Assembly: GCA_951813075.1 (NCBI GenBank)
Contig: OX638343.1
Coordinates: forward strand, 862,149 to 926,148
Direction of reading: 5' to 3'
DNA from: Arenicellales bacterium
GTDB lineage: Bacteria > Pseudomonadota > Gammaproteobacteria > Arenicellales > JAJDZL01
Length of the DNA: 64,000 bases
The notes below the pieces were generated by a model, which was not told the DNA's origin, did no database searches, and worked only from the letters and a program-made list of their open reading frames with translations. Numbering within the stretch: the first letter of the stretch is position 1; each line of letters opens with the position of its first letter. Positions 10,365 through 21,474 of the stretch are shown one piece after another. A program made the position numbers and the translations under genes.

Positions 10365-11591
10365 TTGAATTCTCCAACTGAATCAGCAATTGAATCTTAC
10401 CGCGCAGGTCCCGACGATACCGGACATTTTGGAATATACGGCGGACGGTTTGTTGCGGAAACGCTGATGCCTCTCATTCTGAATGTTGAAAAGGCCTACA
10501 ACCAAGCCCGACAAGATCCCGACTTCCAAGCTGAATTCGACTATTTCGCCAAACACTATATCGGCAGACCCAGTCCCCTATACCACGCCGCGAGGTTGAG
10601 CGAACATCTGGGTGGACCGAAAATCTACTTCAAACGAGACGAATTAAATCACACAGGCGCACACAAAATAAACAATACCCTGGGTCAGATACTGCTGGCC
10701 CGCAGGATGAAGAAAACCAGGATTATCGCCGAAACCGGTGCCGGTCAGCATGGTGTTGCTACTGCTACGGTCTGTGCGCTGTTTGACCTGCCATGCGTCG
10801 TCTATATGGGAGAGACGGACATCGAACGTCAGGCGCCTAATGTTTTCCGAATGAAACTGCTAGGCGCAGAAGTTGTTCCAGTCACCTCCGGAACCGGAAC
10901 GCTCAAGGACGCCATGAACGAAGCATTGCGTGACTGGGTGGCCAATGTTGAAACAACCTTCTATATCATCGGTACAGTTGCCGGCCCCCACCCCTACCCT
11001 CAAATGGTTCGGGAGTTTCAATCGGTCATTGGCAACGAAACTCGCGAACAGATCCTGGAAGCGGAAAACCGACTTCCGGATTGCCTGGTCGCATGCATCG
11101 GTGGTGGATCCAACGCAATGGGACTGTTCCACCCATTTCTCGATGAACGCGACATCCGAATCATCGGTGTTGAGGCCGCTGGACTGGGTGTGGAAACCGG
11201 AAAGCATGCAGCATCCATCACCGGCGGACAACCCGGCGTTCTGCACGGTAATCGAACCTATCTGCTTCAGACAGACGATGGTCAGATAATTGATGCACAT
11301 TCAATTTCTGCCGGTCTTGACTACCCGGGAATCGGACCTGAACATTCTTGGCTCAACGACACTGGGCGTGTGCAATACGTGTCTGTCACCGATCAGGAAG
11401 CTCTGGATGCATTTCAATTGTGCTGCCAGACGGAAGGTATTATCCCAGCCCTGGAACCGGCACATGCGCTTGCGCACGTTACCAAAATCGCATCCGAGTT
11501 CGACAACAATCAGATTCTCATCATGAATTTGTGTGGTCGAGGTGATAAAGATGTTTTCTCTGTCGCTGATGCACTAGGGGAAACGCTTTGA
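10365..11591 (+). CDS. trpB: Tryptophan synthase beta subunit
   Basis: PLP enzyme that joins indole and serine. The 408-residue protein has the PLP lysine at K101 in [10 protein letters not shown], the phosphate-binding GGGSNAMG loop near residue 242 and the conserved LCGRGDKD near the C-terminus. The best start is TTG at 10365 because no in-frame ATG comes before conserved sequence. It is the first gene of a two-gene trpBA operon on the plus strand, opposite to the flanking truA, trpF and accD. Confidence 0.96.
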   Translation: MNSPTESAIESYRAGPDDTGHFGIYGGRFVAETLMPLILNVEKAYNQARQDPDFQAEFDYFAKHYIGRPSPLYHAARLSEHLGGPKIYFKRDELNHTGAHKINNTLGQILLARRMKKTRIIAETGAGQHGVATATVCALFDLPCVVYMGETDIERQAPNVFRMKLLGAEVVPVTSGTGTLKDAMNEALRDWVANVETTFYIIGTVAGPHPYPQMVREFQSVIGNETREQILEAENRLPDCLVACIGGGSNAMGLFHPFLDERDIRIIGVEAAGLGVETGKHAASITGGQPGVLHGNRTYLLQTDDGQIIDAHSISAGLDYPGIGPEHSWLNDTGRVQYVSVTDQEALDAFQLCCQTEGIIPALEPAHALAHVTKIASEFDNNQILIMNLCGRGDKDVFSVADALGETL

Positions 11592-12427
11592 ACTCAGGTT
11601 CACTGACTGACACGCGCATCACACGAAAATTTGCGCAACTCAAAAAGCAGAACCGAAAGGCGTTTGTCGCTTTTCTTACCGGTGGTGACCCGGATTATGA
11701 CACCAGTCGAAGTCTGGTCTGTGGATTACCACAAGCCGGTGTCGACTTGATTGAGGTTGGAATCCCTTTCTCTGATCCCATGGCCGACGGTCCAGCAATC
11801 CAGGCTTCAAGCCAAAGGGCACTCAAAGCCGGAATGACTCTACCAAAAACACTGCAACTGATTCGGGATTTCAGAAAAAATGACGATTCAACACCAATTG
11901 TGTTAATGGGGTACTACAATCCCATCTATCGATACGGCGTTGACCGTTTCGTTCACGAATGTACTTCCAGTGGAGTCGACGGGCTGATTATTGTCGATCT
12001 GCCACCTGAAGAAGACAAGGAGTTATGTGATCCAGCCCTCACGGCAGGGTTACATTGGATCCGATTGGTGACACCATCCACTGACGATAGCAGGATTGAG
12101 TCTGTATTGCACAATGTCAGTGGATTCGTTTACTACATTGCGGTATTGGGTGTAACCGGTACCCGCCGCGCCATAACTGACCATATCGAAATAGCGGTGG
12201 CGCGCCTTCGCGAGTACACAGATTTTCCAATAGCTGTTGGATTTGGCATTAAAACACCGGAGCACGCTCGATCGGTTGCTGAAAAAGCCGATGGAATCGT
12301 GATCGGCTCTGCCATTGTCGACCTGATTAAAGCAAACCTTGACAACGATGGTTTGCCAAATTCCGGAATTGCGGAAACTGTCCACAGCTATATCAGAGAA
12401 ATTGCCGACTCGGTCATTCAAGCCTGA
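11588..12427 (+). CDS. trpA: Tryptophan synthase alpha subunit
   Basis: TIM-barrel subunit that cleaves indole-3-glycerol phosphate and passes indole to TrpB. The 279-residue protein has the catalytic residues E56 ([11 protein letters not shown]) and D67 (DGPAIQ), and the GFGI phosphate-binding loop near residue 218. It starts with TTG overlapping the trpB stop codon by 4 bases, so the two are translationally coupled. It converges on the fimV-like gene. Confidence 0.96.
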   Translation: MNSGSLTDTRITRKFAQLKKQNRKAFVAFLTGGDPDYDTSRSLVCGLPQAGVDLIEVGIPFSDPMADGPAIQASSQRALKAGMTLPKTLQLIRDFRKNDDSTPIVLMGYYNPIYRYGVDRFVHECTSSGVDGLIIVDLPPEEDKELCDPALTAGLHWIRLVTPSTDDSRIESVLHNVSGFVYYIAVLGVTGTRRAITDHIEIAVARLREYTDFPIAVGFGIKTPEHARSVAEKADGIVIGSAIVDLIKANLDNDGLPNSGIAETVHSYIREIADSVIQA

Positions 12428-12446
12428 CTTCTCACCAGCACAGTCG

Positions 12447-13463
12447 CTACAATTCGCTTTTTTGCCTTTCCATTCTGCGCTTGAAGTCGAGTGCCTGCTT
12501 TCGCTGTGCGCGATTTCCTCGAACCAGAATTTCGACAATCAGATGCTTGGTCTCAGCATCATCTCCCATGTCCACATAGACACGCACCAGATCCAATAAC
12601 GTTTGTACACCGCCGAACTCAGAAATCGGACCCAAGGTATTTCCACTTACCGCAGTGTCAACTTCGAACGGTTTTTCCGGTTCCGGATACTGGGTCAGGG
12701 GAAATTTATCAAGTTCAAGTAGTCTACCAATCTCAGCTGCGTGAAGACAGATCTGGACACTGCTGTCAAGTCCTTGTGAAAACAACTCTGAAATCAAATC
12801 GTCATATGAGTTCACATCAGCATTGACTGCCCGGCAAGCTAGAAGATACATCACTGTAGTCGCGTCTGTCGGTTGTTTTCGATGCTCTTCAATAAGCAGT
12901 TTTTCAACATCATTCAAGCGCCCTTCCTTGAGCATGCCAACCATCGATATTGGTGGCGCGGATACCCGATACGTGCGACTATTTTTTTTGGCCTGAGATT
13001 TCGAATGTTGCGGGCGACGCTGGTATGATGCAGGTTTGGGTGGCTTCTTGAACTTTTCACTGTCAATACGGCGAGGCCGTACCAGAATACCGAAACCTAC
13101 TGAAAGGATAAATATTGACCCGAATGTCAGCAATAGAACGATCAGAATCCACAGAATTCGAGCTGTCGGATCCGACTGATAGCGTTGAATAACAAAATCA
13201 ACACGATCTGCGAGGTAAGTGCCTTCGATACCATCTAACTCTGTCAGAACCAATTCGAGGAATCGACCAAATCCAGTTTTCAGCCCAGCAGTTTCACGCT
13301 CCACGCCATCCATGAACTGATCAAGCGCTGCATTTGACTGACCGTTTTGATTGACACCGTCCTGCTGGGCGATCAATACTGTCGAGAAGAAAGCCGCCAG
13401 GAGTGCGGCAACATAAAAGAACCGAAATCTTCCTAAAATCGCTGGTCGCGGCGATATTTTCAA
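12447..13463 (-). CDS. Short FimV-like membrane protein
   Basis: A 338-residue protein with an N-terminal hydrophobic segment (about residues 15-32, possible signal), a predicted periplasmic region, a transmembrane helix at about 103-127, then a basic cytoplasmic linker and a C-terminal helical domain. The last 40 residues (LDLVRVYVDMGDDAE and onwards) resemble the FimV C-terminal domain, which in Pseudomonas binds partners of polar and type IV pilus assembly. Position between asd and truA is the FimV position. It is far shorter than typical FimV and no LysM domain is visible, so it may be a reduced form. The start is a TTG overlapping the asd stop. Confidence 0.65.
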   Translation of the reverse strand: MKISPRPAILGRFRFFYVAALLAAFFSTVLIAQQDGVNQNGQSNAALDQFMDGVERETAGLKTGFGRFLELVLTELDGIEGTYLADRVDFVIQRYQSDPTARILWILIVLLLTFGSIFILSVGFGILVRPRRIDSEKFKKPPKPASYQRRPQHSKSQAKKNSRTYRVSAPPISMVGMLKEGRLNDVEKLLIEEHRKQPTDATTVMYLLACRAVNADVNSYDDLISELFSQGLDSSVQICLHAAEIGRLLELDKFPLTQYPEPEKPFEVDTAVSGNTLGPISEFGGVQTLLDLVRVYVDMGDDAETKHLIVEILVRGNRAQRKQALDFKRRMERQKSEL

Positions 13464-14476
13464 TGTTCTGCGTTAATGAGATATTCAGCAATCTGAATGC
13501 TGTTCAAAGCTCCGCCTTTTCGTACGTTATCCGAAACCACCCACATATTGAGACCGAACTCATGTGAGATATCTTCGCGAATCCTTCCGACAAACACGTC
13601 ATCCCGATTGGCTGCATCCGTGACAGCAGTTGGATACTCAAGGTCATCCGGATCATCGATTACGGTGACGCCTTCAGTGGACTTGAGTAATTCACGAGCC
13701 TGTGCTGCTGTAATTTTCTCTTTCGTCTCAACATGCACCGCCTCCGAGTGCCCGAAGAATACAGGTATTCTGACAGTTGTCGGGTTTACCCGGATGGATT
13801 CATCATTGAATATCTTGCGCGTTTCCCACACCATCTTCATTTCCTCTTTGGTGTAACCATTTTCCTGGAAAACATCAATATGGGGAATGGCGTTGAATGC
13901 TATCTGTCTCGGCGCAACCGACACTTGAGCATCCCGTCCGCTAAGGAGCGCGACGGACTGATCAGCGAGTTCATTGACAGCTGAACGACCTGCTCCTGAT
14001 ACTGACTGATAGGTGCAGACATTGATCCGGTCAATTCCCACCGCGTCATAGATTGGTTTGAGCGCCACCAGCATCTGGATTGTGGAGCAGTTGGGGTTTG
14101 CGATCAATCGGTCTTTGTCGCTCAGTACTTCACCGTTGATTTCAGGAATGACCAGGGGTACGTCCGGGTCATAACGAAATCTTGAAGTATTGTCGATGAC
14201 AGTACAGTCCTGTTCCGCAGCCTTGCGCGCAAACACATCAGATATGCTCGCTCCAGCAGAGAAAAGACCATAGTGCACACAAGAAAAATCGAACTCTGAC
14301 AAGAGTCCGATGCGAACCGTCTCCCCGTGAAACTCCAACGCGGTACCGGCAGAGCGCTCACTGCCGAGTGGGTAGATGTTTCTTACAGGAAAATTCCGTT
14401 CTTCCAAAATCGACATCATTGCTTCGCCGATCATTCCCGAAGCGCCGACTACAGCAACGTCATATTCCTGATTCAT
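13460..14476 (-). CDS. asd: Aspartate-semialdehyde dehydrogenase
   Basis: Reduces aspartyl phosphate to aspartate semialdehyde on the way to lysine/diaminopimelate, threonine and methionine. The 338-residue protein has the NADP-binding VVGASGMIGEAM segment at residues 9-20, the catalytic cysteine at C130 in NPNCSTIQ, and the conserved RIRED near the C-terminus. It follows leuB with 27 bases between them and overlaps the fimV-like gene by 4 bases. Confidence 0.96.
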   Translation of the reverse strand: MNQEYDVAVVGASGMIGEAMMSILEERNFPVRNIYPLGSERSAGTALEFHGETVRIGLLSEFDFSCVHYGLFSAGASISDVFARKAAEQDCTVIDNTSRFRYDPDVPLVIPEINGEVLSDKDRLIANPNCSTIQMLVALKPIYDAVGIDRINVCTYQSVSGAGRSAVNELADQSVALLSGRDAQVSVAPRQIAFNAIPHIDVFQENGYTKEEMKMVWETRKIFNDESIRVNPTTVRIPVFFGHSEAVHVETKEKITAAQARELLKSTEGVTVIDDPDDLEYPTAVTDAANRDDVFVGRIREDISHEFGLNMWVVSDNVRKGGALNSIQIAEYLINAEH

Positions 14477-14503
14477 TACAAAATTTTCCAGAGCAGATTT
14501 CCA

Positions 14504-15595
14504 CTAATTCAACAGGTTCCGTAGTTCATTGACGACTTCCGAACCCATCTGGTCGGTTCCAACCAATAGCGCACCTTCAAAGTATATATCAGGTGTACGT
14601 ATCCCTTTTTCAATAACACGCTCCACCGCCTGTTCAACCGAGTCAGCGAGATCATCCTGTTTCAAGGTATAGCGCAGCAACATCGCAAGCGACAGAATCA
14701 TCGCCAGTGGATTGACTTTATTCTGTCCTGCTATATCCGGCGCGGTTCCATGCACCGGTTCAAACAATCCTTTCTGATTGAGGTCCAATGAGGCGGAGGG
14801 CAGCATTCCGATCGAACCGGTCAGCATGGCGGAAATATCGGAAAGGATATCTCCGAACATATTTGTAGTCACGATCACATCAAATTGCTTTGGTTCTCGA
14901 ACCAGTTGCATGGCTGCATTGTCGACAAGCATGTGACTCAATTCGACATCAGGGTAGTGCGTTTCTCCAACGGAAGTCACCACCTGGCGCCAAAACTCAG
15001 TCGTCTCAAGCACATTTGCCTTATCAATGGAGCAGACTCTGTTGTCCCGCTGGCGCGCAATCTTGAACGCCACATGAGCAATTCTGGTAATTTCGTCTTC
15101 ATGGTAAACCAGCGTATTGACTCCTCTTTGCTTGCCTGAATCAAGCGTCTCGACTCCCCGGGGTTCGCCAAAATAGATTCCGCCAGTCAATTCACGAATA
15201 ATCAATATGTCGAGACCGGCAACAATGTTATCTTTCAAAGAAGACGACGATGCGAGACAATCGAACAGGATCGCAGGTCGTAGATTCGCAAAAAGATCAA
15301 GTTCGCGTCGAAGCCGCAGCAACGCGGTTTCAGGTCGGTTTGCTCGCGGTAGCGAATCCCATTTTGGACCACCACAAGCACCGAACAGCACAGCATCACA
15401 ATCTTTAGCCAGAGAAACCGTACTCTGTGGCAGGGAATGTCCTGTCTTGTCGTACGCCGCTCCGCCCATATCGGCGTGTTCGCAGATGACTTCCAGATCG
15501 GTGAGATTGCACAGCTCATCTAAAACCAGCTCGGCCTGCGCCAGAATTTCCGGTCCGACACCGTCACCAGGAATAAGTAATAGGTTGGTTGACAT
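14504..15595 (-). CDS. leuB: 3-isopropylmalate dehydrogenase
   Basis: NAD-dependent oxidative decarboxylase of leucine synthesis. The 363-residue protein opens [13 protein letters not shown], has the substrate-binding arginines in the [14 protein letters not shown] block, the [10 protein letters not shown] loop, and the metal-binding segment [19 protein letters not shown]. Length matches the family. leuC and leuD are not in the window. It is the first gene of the minus-strand leuB-asd-fimV run. Confidence 0.97.
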   Translation of the reverse strand: MSTNLLLIPGDGVGPEILAQAELVLDELCNLTDLEVICEHADMGGAAYDKTGHSLPQSTVSLAKDCDAVLFGACGGPKWDSLPRANRPETALLRLRRELDLFANLRPAILFDCLASSSSLKDNIVAGLDILIIRELTGGIYFGEPRGVETLDSGKQRGVNTLVYHEDEITRIAHVAFKIARQRDNRVCSIDKANVLETTEFWRQVVTSVGETHYPDVELSHMLVDNAAMQLVREPKQFDVIVTTNMFGDILSDISAMLTGSIGMLPSASLDLNQKGLFEPVHGTAPDIAGQNKVNPLAMILSLAMLLRYTLKQDDLADSVEQAVERVIEKGIRTPDIYFEGALLVGTDQMGSEVVNELRNLLN

Positions 15596-15713
15596 GAATA
15601 ACTACCATTTAAGAATGAATAAAATTACGCTATATTATGTTTACTTGCTAATGCAGAAAAACACAGTATTTTATCGGAATTCAATAGTACTGGATTTCGA
15701 TCATTCAAATTTC

Positions 15714-16154
15714 ATGAGCAAAAAACGTCCCAAGAACAAAGCGGTACCGTATGCAACATTTCGTAAGTTGGTGTCAACGCTCGCCGATAATATCGGCCAC
15801 CACCAGATACCAGTCGAACAGACGGCAATGCATCCTGCGGCGCTGATCACTTCTGACGCGATTCACTACGAAATTGTCAAGAAGTTGACTCGCGCAATAT
15901 ATCGCGCAAACAGTTGTTACCATCTGAATGCGCCTGTTTATTTTGAATCCACATTTGATGCGATCGGCAAGACTTATGGTGAGATTGTCAACTCGGATGA
16001 TTCCGACATTGATCAGGTCAACCTGATTCATCAAATTGGAATCGTAGCAGCAGAGTTTTTCAAAACCTACAATTCCTATCCAACAGCGCTACACGCCGCT
16101 AAAACCGCGGCACTTTCAAATACCGAGAAAGGCAAAGTCCAACAGTTCGGGTGA
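15714..16154 (+). CDS. Hypothetical protein
   Basis: An unrecognised 146-residue soluble protein, basic at the N-terminus (MSKKRPKNK) and largely helical in appearance, with no signal peptide or membrane helix. It ends 19 bases before the molybdoenzyme gene and is on the same strand, so cotranscription is likely. It does not resemble the TorD-type chaperones that usually serve this enzyme family, though I cannot exclude an unrelated accessory role. The frame stays open upstream, antisense to leuB; I chose the ATG at 15714 because it lies after the leuB start and gives a normal N-terminus. Confidence 0.6.
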   Translation: MSKKRPKNKAVPYATFRKLVSTLADNIGHHQIPVEQTAMHPAALITSDAIHYEIVKKLTRAIYRANSCYHLNAPVYFESTFDAIGKTYGEIVNSDDSDIDQVNLIHQIGIVAAEFFKTYNSYPTALHAAKTAALSNTEKGKVQQFG

Positions 16155-16173
16155 GAATCCTGCCCGTCAAATA

Positions 16174-18525
16174 GTGAAACCCGCTTCAATGCAACGTCCC
16201 CAGCTGACCGCCACACATTGGGGTGCCTATCAGCCGGTAGTGAAAAACGGCAAGCTGGTTGAAATGCCCGCTGTCGATTTTGACCCTGACCCATCAAAAA
16301 TTTCAGATGGCTGGATTGACGCCTACGACCATCCAGCGAGAATTCGTCAACCCTGCGTACGCAGGGGTTTTTACGAAAACGGTCTGAATTCGAACACAAC
16401 CGGACGCGGCTGTGAGCCATTTGTCGCAGTCGATTGGGATACTGCGGAAAGGATTGTCGCCGACTCACTCAGAACGATCAAGCGGGATTACGGAAACGAA
16501 GCAATCTATGCTGGTTCCTACGGCTGGGCAAGTGCTGGCAAGTTCCATCACGCACCCAGTCAGCTTTATCGTTTTCTAAATTGTTTTGGCGGATTCTCCT
16601 ATTCCAGGAACTCCTACAGTTTCGCGTCGGCGGAAGTGATACTGCCCCACGTGATGGGAAATTTCTTCATTCTGCTGGTGAACGCAACTGCGTGGCCTTC
16701 TCTTTTGGAAAACAACGATCTTTTCGTGGCTTTCGGCGGTATTCCACTGAAAAATACGCAGGTGGAGTACGGCGGACACGCCCGTCATGTTCAGCGCAGT
16801 TATATGGAACAAGCCGCAAATCGTGGCATTAGATTTGTCAGTGTCAGCCCCATCAAGGACGACATTGACCAACAACTGAATTCGCGGTGGCTTCCAGTCG
16901 TGCCGAATACAGATGTTGCTCTCATGCTGGGCTTGGCGCACACACTGTTGAAACACAATCTACACGACCGCAAATTTCTTGATCGCTATTGTGTGGGGTT
17001 CGAACGTTTCGATGATTATCTGACTGGTCAGTCCGACGGTATACCCAAAACTGTGCAGTGGGCGGAATCGGTTTGTGGAATAGCTGCTGACGAAATTGAA
17101 ACGCTTGCTTTGCAAATGGCGAACAACCGTACGATGATTTCCATTACTTGGGCACTCACTCGACAGGAACATGGTGAGCATGCTTACTGGACGGCTATTG
17201 CCCTGGCCGCAATGCTTGGGCAGATCGGGCAATCTGGCGGAGGTATTGGTTTCGGCTATGGTTCTACCAATGGGGTGGGTAGCATGGTTGGTCGGCTCAG
17301 ATTTCAGAACCTGCCGACAGGAAAAAATCAAGTCGCCAACTTCATTCCAGTCGCTCGAATTTCCGATATGCTTCTTAACCCAGGGGTCGAGTTCGATTAC
17401 GATGGTCACCGCTACACCTATCCAAACATCGAGATGATCTACTGGGCCGGAGGCAATCCATTCCATCACCATCAGGATCTTAATCGCCTGATCAAAGCAT
17501 GGCGAAAACCAAAGTGCAATGTAATTCATGATTCGTTCTGGACAGCTGCGGCACGCTACAGCGATGTGGTTCTGCCAGCTTCAACGATGCTTGAGCGAAC
17601 GGATATCAGTTCCTCGCCAAGAGACGCTTATGCGGTGCACATGGACCAGATTCTTCCGACTTTCGCTGATTCCAGAACCGATCACCGCATTTTTACCGGA
17701 ATTGCCCGTCAACTCGGATTTGACGAGGAATTCACAGAAAACCGCGATGAACAGGAGTGGCTGCGTCTGCTCTACCAGCAGACGAAAGACAATCCAAATT
17801 CGGGTGGAGCGAATCTTCCCCACTTCGACGAGTTCGTCAAGAAAGGCTGGTTCAAAGTTGACGATCCGACAAAACCAGGAATCATGCTGGAACCTTTCAT
17901 CAAGGACCCCGAAAAATACCCGCTGCGTACACCTAGCGGAAAGATCGAGATTTTTTCTGAAACTATCGATTCTTTCAATTACGCAGACTGCCCCGGACAT
18001 CCGACATGGATGGCGCCTTCAGAATGGCTGGGAAAAGATGACGTCAAAGCTGACGAGTTGCACCTGATTTCCAATCAACCCGCTTCTCGGTTGCACTCGC
18101 AGTTGGATCACGGCATGCGCAGTCAAGCGCATAAATTGAATGGACGAGAACCGATTCGAATCAACCCTGAAGACGCAAATGCAAGGAATATTGAATTTGG
18201 CGATGTTGTGAGAGTTCACAATCAACGAGGAGAATTCCTGGCGACTGCCAAGCCGGATAAGAATTTGCGCCAAGGCGTGCTACAAATCGCGACCGGTGCC
18301 TGGTTTGATCCAGAAGACCCTAAAGTCGAAAAATCGGTGTGCAAGCATGGTAATCCAAATGTAGTCACACACGACCGCGGTACATCCAGTTTGGGACAGG
18401 GCCCGGCCGCCATGTCATGCCTTGTCAGGATTGAGAAGTTAGATCGTCCAGCACCACAAGTCACCGCATTCATTCCGCCAACAATCACAACCGATAACTC
18501 AACGAAAAACAATCAATTAAAATGA
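16174..18525 (+). CDS. BisC/TorA-family molybdopterin oxidoreductase
   Basis: DMSO-reductase superfamily enzyme, closest by eye to biotin sulfoxide reductase and TMAO reductase. The 783-residue protein opens LTATHWGAY as BisC-type enzymes do, lacks the N-terminal 4Fe-4S cysteine motif, and has the NSYSFASA segment near residue 145 where the family's molybdenum-ligating serine lies. No twin-arginine signal is seen, which suggests a cytoplasmic S- or N-oxide reductase; the substrate cannot be told. The start is GTG at 16174, with an ATG five codons later as an alternative. The upstream small gene and downstream acs are on the same strand. Confidence 0.85.
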   Translation: MKPASMQRPQLTATHWGAYQPVVKNGKLVEMPAVDFDPDPSKISDGWIDAYDHPARIRQPCVRRGFYENGLNSNTTGRGCEPFVAVDWDTAERIVADSLRTIKRDYGNEAIYAGSYGWASAGKFHHAPSQLYRFLNCFGGFSYSRNSYSFASAEVILPHVMGNFFILLVNATAWPSLLENNDLFVAFGGIPLKNTQVEYGGHARHVQRSYMEQAANRGIRFVSVSPIKDDIDQQLNSRWLPVVPNTDVALMLGLAHTLLKHNLHDRKFLDRYCVGFERFDDYLTGQSDGIPKTVQWAESVCGIAADEIETLALQMANNRTMISITWALTRQEHGEHAYWTAIALAAMLGQIGQSGGGIGFGYGSTNGVGSMVGRLRFQNLPTGKNQVANFIPVARISDMLLNPGVEFDYDGHRYTYPNIEMIYWAGGNPFHHHQDLNRLIKAWRKPKCNVIHDSFWTAAARYSDVVLPASTMLERTDISSSPRDAYAVHMDQILPTFADSRTDHRIFTGIARQLGFDEEFTENRDEQEWLRLLYQQTKDNPNSGGANLPHFDEFVKKGWFKVDDPTKPGIMLEPFIKDPEKYPLRTPSGKIEIFSETIDSFNYADCPGHPTWMAPSEWLGKDDVKADELHLISNQPASRLHSQLDHGMRSQAHKLNGREPIRINPEDANARNIEFGDVVRVHNQRGEFLATAKPDKNLRQGVLQIATGAWFDPEDPKVEKSVCKHGNPNVVTHDRGTSSLGQGPAAMSCLVRIEKLDRPAPQVTAFIPPTITTDNSTKNNQLK

Positions 18526-18568
18526 CTGAATTGAATTTTCAAAATCCTTAAAGACTGGAGAAGCTTCA

Positions 18569-20509
18569 ATGTCTGATTCAAGAATTTACGAAATCCCGGA
18601 AAATATCGCCCAAAGCGCTCTCATTGACAGTAAGAAATACACAGAAATGTACGAGCGAAGTATCTCCGACCCTGATGGGTTCTGGGCGGAACAGGCAGAC
18701 ACTTTTCTGCATTGGTTCAAGAAGTGGGACAAGGTGAGTGAATTTGACTTCGACCAAGGACATATTCGTTGGTTTGAAGGAGGCAAATTGAACGCGGCAT
18801 ACAACTGTCTTGACCGACATCTGGAATCGCGAGGCGACCAGACTGCTTTGATCTGGGAGAGCGACGATGCATCAACGGTCAGGACATTTACCTACAAGGA
18901 ATTACACTCGGAAGTCTGCAAACTATCCAATGTATTGAAATCCCGAGGGGTGGAAAAAGGCGACCGTATTTGCGTATATTTGCCGATGGTGCCGGAAGCC
19001 GCGGTTACCGCACTTGCCTGTGCCAGAATCGGTGCTATTCATTCGATCGTGTTTGGTGGCTTTTCCCCGGAAGCCCTGAAGGATCGAATCCTGGACTCCG
19101 ACTGTCAGATCGTCATCACCGCAGACGAAGGTCCGCGTGGAGGAAAGAACGTCCCGCTGAAGCAAAATGCGGATGCCGCCATGGAAAAGTGTCCAAATGT
19201 GCATACCTGTATCATTGTCCAACGAACTGGCGGTGATGTCGATATGAAGTCCGGTAGAGACATCTGGTACCACGAAGCCATATCGGAAGCTTCTGCTGAT
19301 TGTCCAGCCGAGGAAATGGATGCCGAAGATACGTTGTACATTCTCTATACATCCGGTTCGACCGGCAAGCCCAAAGGCGTGGTACACACAACTGCCGGCT
19401 ATCTTCTCTATGTCACCATGACATTCCGATACACATTCGATTATCACGATGGAGACGTATATTGGTGCGGAGCCGACATTGGCTGGGTAACCGGCCACTC
19501 CTACATCGTATACGGGCCTTTCTCAAACGGAGCTACTAATGTGATGTTCGAAGGTGTCCCTGTGTATCCTGATGCAAGCAGATTCTGGCAAGTCTGCGAC
19601 AGACACAACGTCAATCTGTTTTACACGGCACCGACCGCAATTCGTGCATTGATCGGAGCAGGCAACGAATTCGTCGAGAAAACGAGTCGCAAGAGTCTGC
19701 GAATACTTGGTACAGTCGGAGAACCAATCAACCCCGAGGCGTGGGAATGGTATCACGAAAAAGTCGGAGAACGGCGTTGTCCAATCGTCGATACCTGGTG
19801 GCAAACCGAAACGGGTGGCCACATGATCACGCCGTTGCCCGGCGCAACTCGGTTGAAACCGGGTTCGGCCACGAATCCATTTTTTGGGATTCAACCGTGT
19901 CTGGTTGATCCTGAAGGCAATGAAATTGAAGGTGCGGCAGAAGGTGCATTGTGTATCAAGAGTTCCTGGCCGGGCCAGATGAGAACTGTCTGGGGTGACC
20001 ACGAACGCTTCATCCAGACCTACTTCAGCACGTTTCCCGGTAAATACATGACCGGTGACGGCGCACGACGCGATGAAGACGGATACTATTGGATAACCGG
20101 ACGCGTCGATGACGTAATGAACGTATCAGGTCATCGGCTTGGAACCGCAGAAATTGAAAGCGCGCTGGTGCTGCATTCGAACGTGGCGGAAGCTGCTGTT
20201 GTTGGATTTCCACATGCAATCAAGGGTGAGGCGATCTATGCCTATGTCACAACTGTGGCCGGCACAGTTGAAAATGAAGAACTCCGAGCTGAACTATTCA
20301 ATATGGTTCGGACGGAAATCAGCCCAATTGCCAAACCCGATGTCATCCAATTTACACCGGGGTTGCCAAAAACCCGTTCAGGCAAAATCATGCGGCGAAT
20401 TTTGCGCAAGGTTGCAAGTAATGATATCGACGATCTGGGAGACATCTCGACCCTCGCAGAGCCAGCAGTAGTAGACGATATTATCGAAAATCGAACTATA
20501 ACCGGTTAA
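18569..20509 (+). CDS. acsA: Acetyl-CoA synthetase
   Basis: AMP-forming acyl-CoA synthetase that activates acetate (or propionate). The 646-residue protein has the P-loop [11 protein letters not shown] near residue 262, the [10 protein letters not shown] motif typical of acetyl-CoA synthetases, the hinge region [15 protein letters not shown], and the C-terminal lysine K606 in SGKIMRR, which is the site acetylated in this family. A good ribosome site (CTGGAGAAGC) precedes the ATG. Its last 75 codons are repeated about 2.6 kb downstream as a pseudogene fragment. Confidence 0.95.
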   Translation: MSDSRIYEIPENIAQSALIDSKKYTEMYERSISDPDGFWAEQADTFLHWFKKWDKVSEFDFDQGHIRWFEGGKLNAAYNCLDRHLESRGDQTALIWESDDASTVRTFTYKELHSEVCKLSNVLKSRGVEKGDRICVYLPMVPEAAVTALACARIGAIHSIVFGGFSPEALKDRILDSDCQIVITADEGPRGGKNVPLKQNADAAMEKCPNVHTCIIVQRTGGDVDMKSGRDIWYHEAISEASADCPAEEMDAEDTLYILYTSGSTGKPKGVVHTTAGYLLYVTMTFRYTFDYHDGDVYWCGADIGWVTGHSYIVYGPFSNGATNVMFEGVPVYPDASRFWQVCDRHNVNLFYTAPTAIRALIGAGNEFVEKTSRKSLRILGTVGEPINPEAWEWYHEKVGERRCPIVDTWWQTETGGHMITPLPGATRLKPGSATNPFFGIQPCLVDPEGNEIEGAAEGALCIKSSWPGQMRTVWGDHERFIQTYFSTFPGKYMTGDGARRDEDGYYWITGRVDDVMNVSGHRLGTAEIESALVLHSNVAEAAVVGFPHAIKGEAIYAYVTTVAGTVENEELRAELFNMVRTEISPIAKPDVIQFTPGLPKTRSGKIMRRILRKVASNDIDDLGDISTLAEPAVVDDIIENRTITG

Positions 20510-20542
20510 TCGACTAATCTTCGGGTGAAGATTCAAATTCAA

Positions 20543-20561
20543 GGCATCTTCGCGAGATGCC
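20543..20561 (+). terminator. Hairpin after acs
   Basis: A perfect 7-bp stem (GGCATCT/AGATGCC) with a 5-base loop lies 33 bases after the acs stop. It has no T-run, so it is a weak terminator candidate or a processing or stability hairpin. The matching site in the second copy of the repeat (about 23150) has lost the stem. Confidence 0.35.
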
Positions 20562-20610
20562 ATCCTGCTTAAGATGTCTGTTTGAATTTAAACAAACCCT
20601 GGGGCTGGGC

Positions 20611-20870
20611 ACCCTATCCCATTGGAATCGGGTGAGATCGATAGACTGATGCGATGTCCTGCATCACTTCGTCATTCAGTTTCACATCTACCGCTGTAGG
20701 ATATGTTATTAGTTGCTCCATCGTTCTAGCACTAAAAATCGCCGACACCACAAATGAACGTATCAAGCAAACGGCCAGTGCTGCCAGCAATTCAAGCCGC
20801 ACTGTTTCGCATCATCCAGATATTTGTCGGCAACAGGTACGACATATGCCGTGTCTCAGCCGTTCCGCGC
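20611..20870 (-). pseudogene. Aldo/keto reductase C-terminal remnant
   Basis: Reads as the last 80 or so residues of the intact reductase at 23220-24266: the fragment ends LNDEVMQDIASVYRSH, the same as the intact protein. Only the 3' part is left, and frameshifts interrupt it upstream of about 20800. It is the decayed half of the duplicated acs-AKR junction. Confidence 0.8.
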
Positions 20871-21474
20871 CAAGTATCCTGATCGGTGGACGAAGACCGA
20901 CCGAGTATCGTGGTCGTGATCAAAGAATCCACGTATTTGAAGAAGTCGACGAAGTCGCTGCCCGATCTTCCGGTGGCATAGATCAGTTTTATAAGACGTC
21001 AGATAAACATTGAAACATATGGGTAATTTTCAATTTTTGAATTTCCTTAGATAACCTGTTAAAATTCGGTTGATAAGATTTTGATTTACAACCAAGATTC
21101 AACGAATATACCTGAATAACAGGAAACAGGTTGCTGTCACAAAACTGACCGTATCAATATTGATGCGTTTCAGCCAGAGTATGAAATCTGAATGAAATGG
21201 CAGTCGCTAATTCAATGTACCGAAAATCACAATAATGACAGGGTACAACCTAAATTTCTTGTATACAGATACACATTGTCTGGAATCCACTGACCTCCAG
21301 ACATCTTCCGCAAACTGATTCAGCAGTGTTGCATATATACAACACTATTTCATGCTTTCTTCGCATTTGCATGAATTGAGCAAGAAACGTTTCCAATTTG
21401 AGGTGGAATAGTTCGATATTGTCGATCATGAAAATCAAATTTTGCATTACACAAGAAATCTCAAGGATATAGTT
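20871..21474. other. Upstream region of the first porin, no gene
   Basis: No protein is recognised in these 604 bases. They are A/T-rich and hold one clear inverted repeat (21325-21346) and probably the porin promoter. A short ribosome site (CAAGGATAT) lies just before the porin start. Confidence 0.5.
21325..21346. promoter_or_regulatory. Inverted repeat upstream of porin
   Basis: AGTGTTG and CAACACT form a perfect 7-bp inverted repeat around the 8-base spacer CATATATA, about 130 bases before the porin start. The A/T spacer and symmetry fit a dimeric repressor or activator site; no regulator gene is adjacent. Confidence 0.4.

Larger units (their letters stand above)
20280..20870. repeat. Direct repeat copy A (acs tail + AKR tail)
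   Basis: This stretch matches 22889-23480 along its length with scattered differences, including the identical block around the aldo/keto reductase stop (GATCGATAGACTGATGCGAT). The copy carries the intact acs 3' end and a broken aldo/keto reductase 3' end. The two copies are about 2.6 kb apart in the same orientation. Confidence 0.85.

Noticed and set aside
15207..15713. The frame of the 146-residue protein extends far upstream
   Set aside because: The extension lies antisense to leuB and has leuB-shadow composition; the ATG at 15714 after the leuB start is the sensible start.
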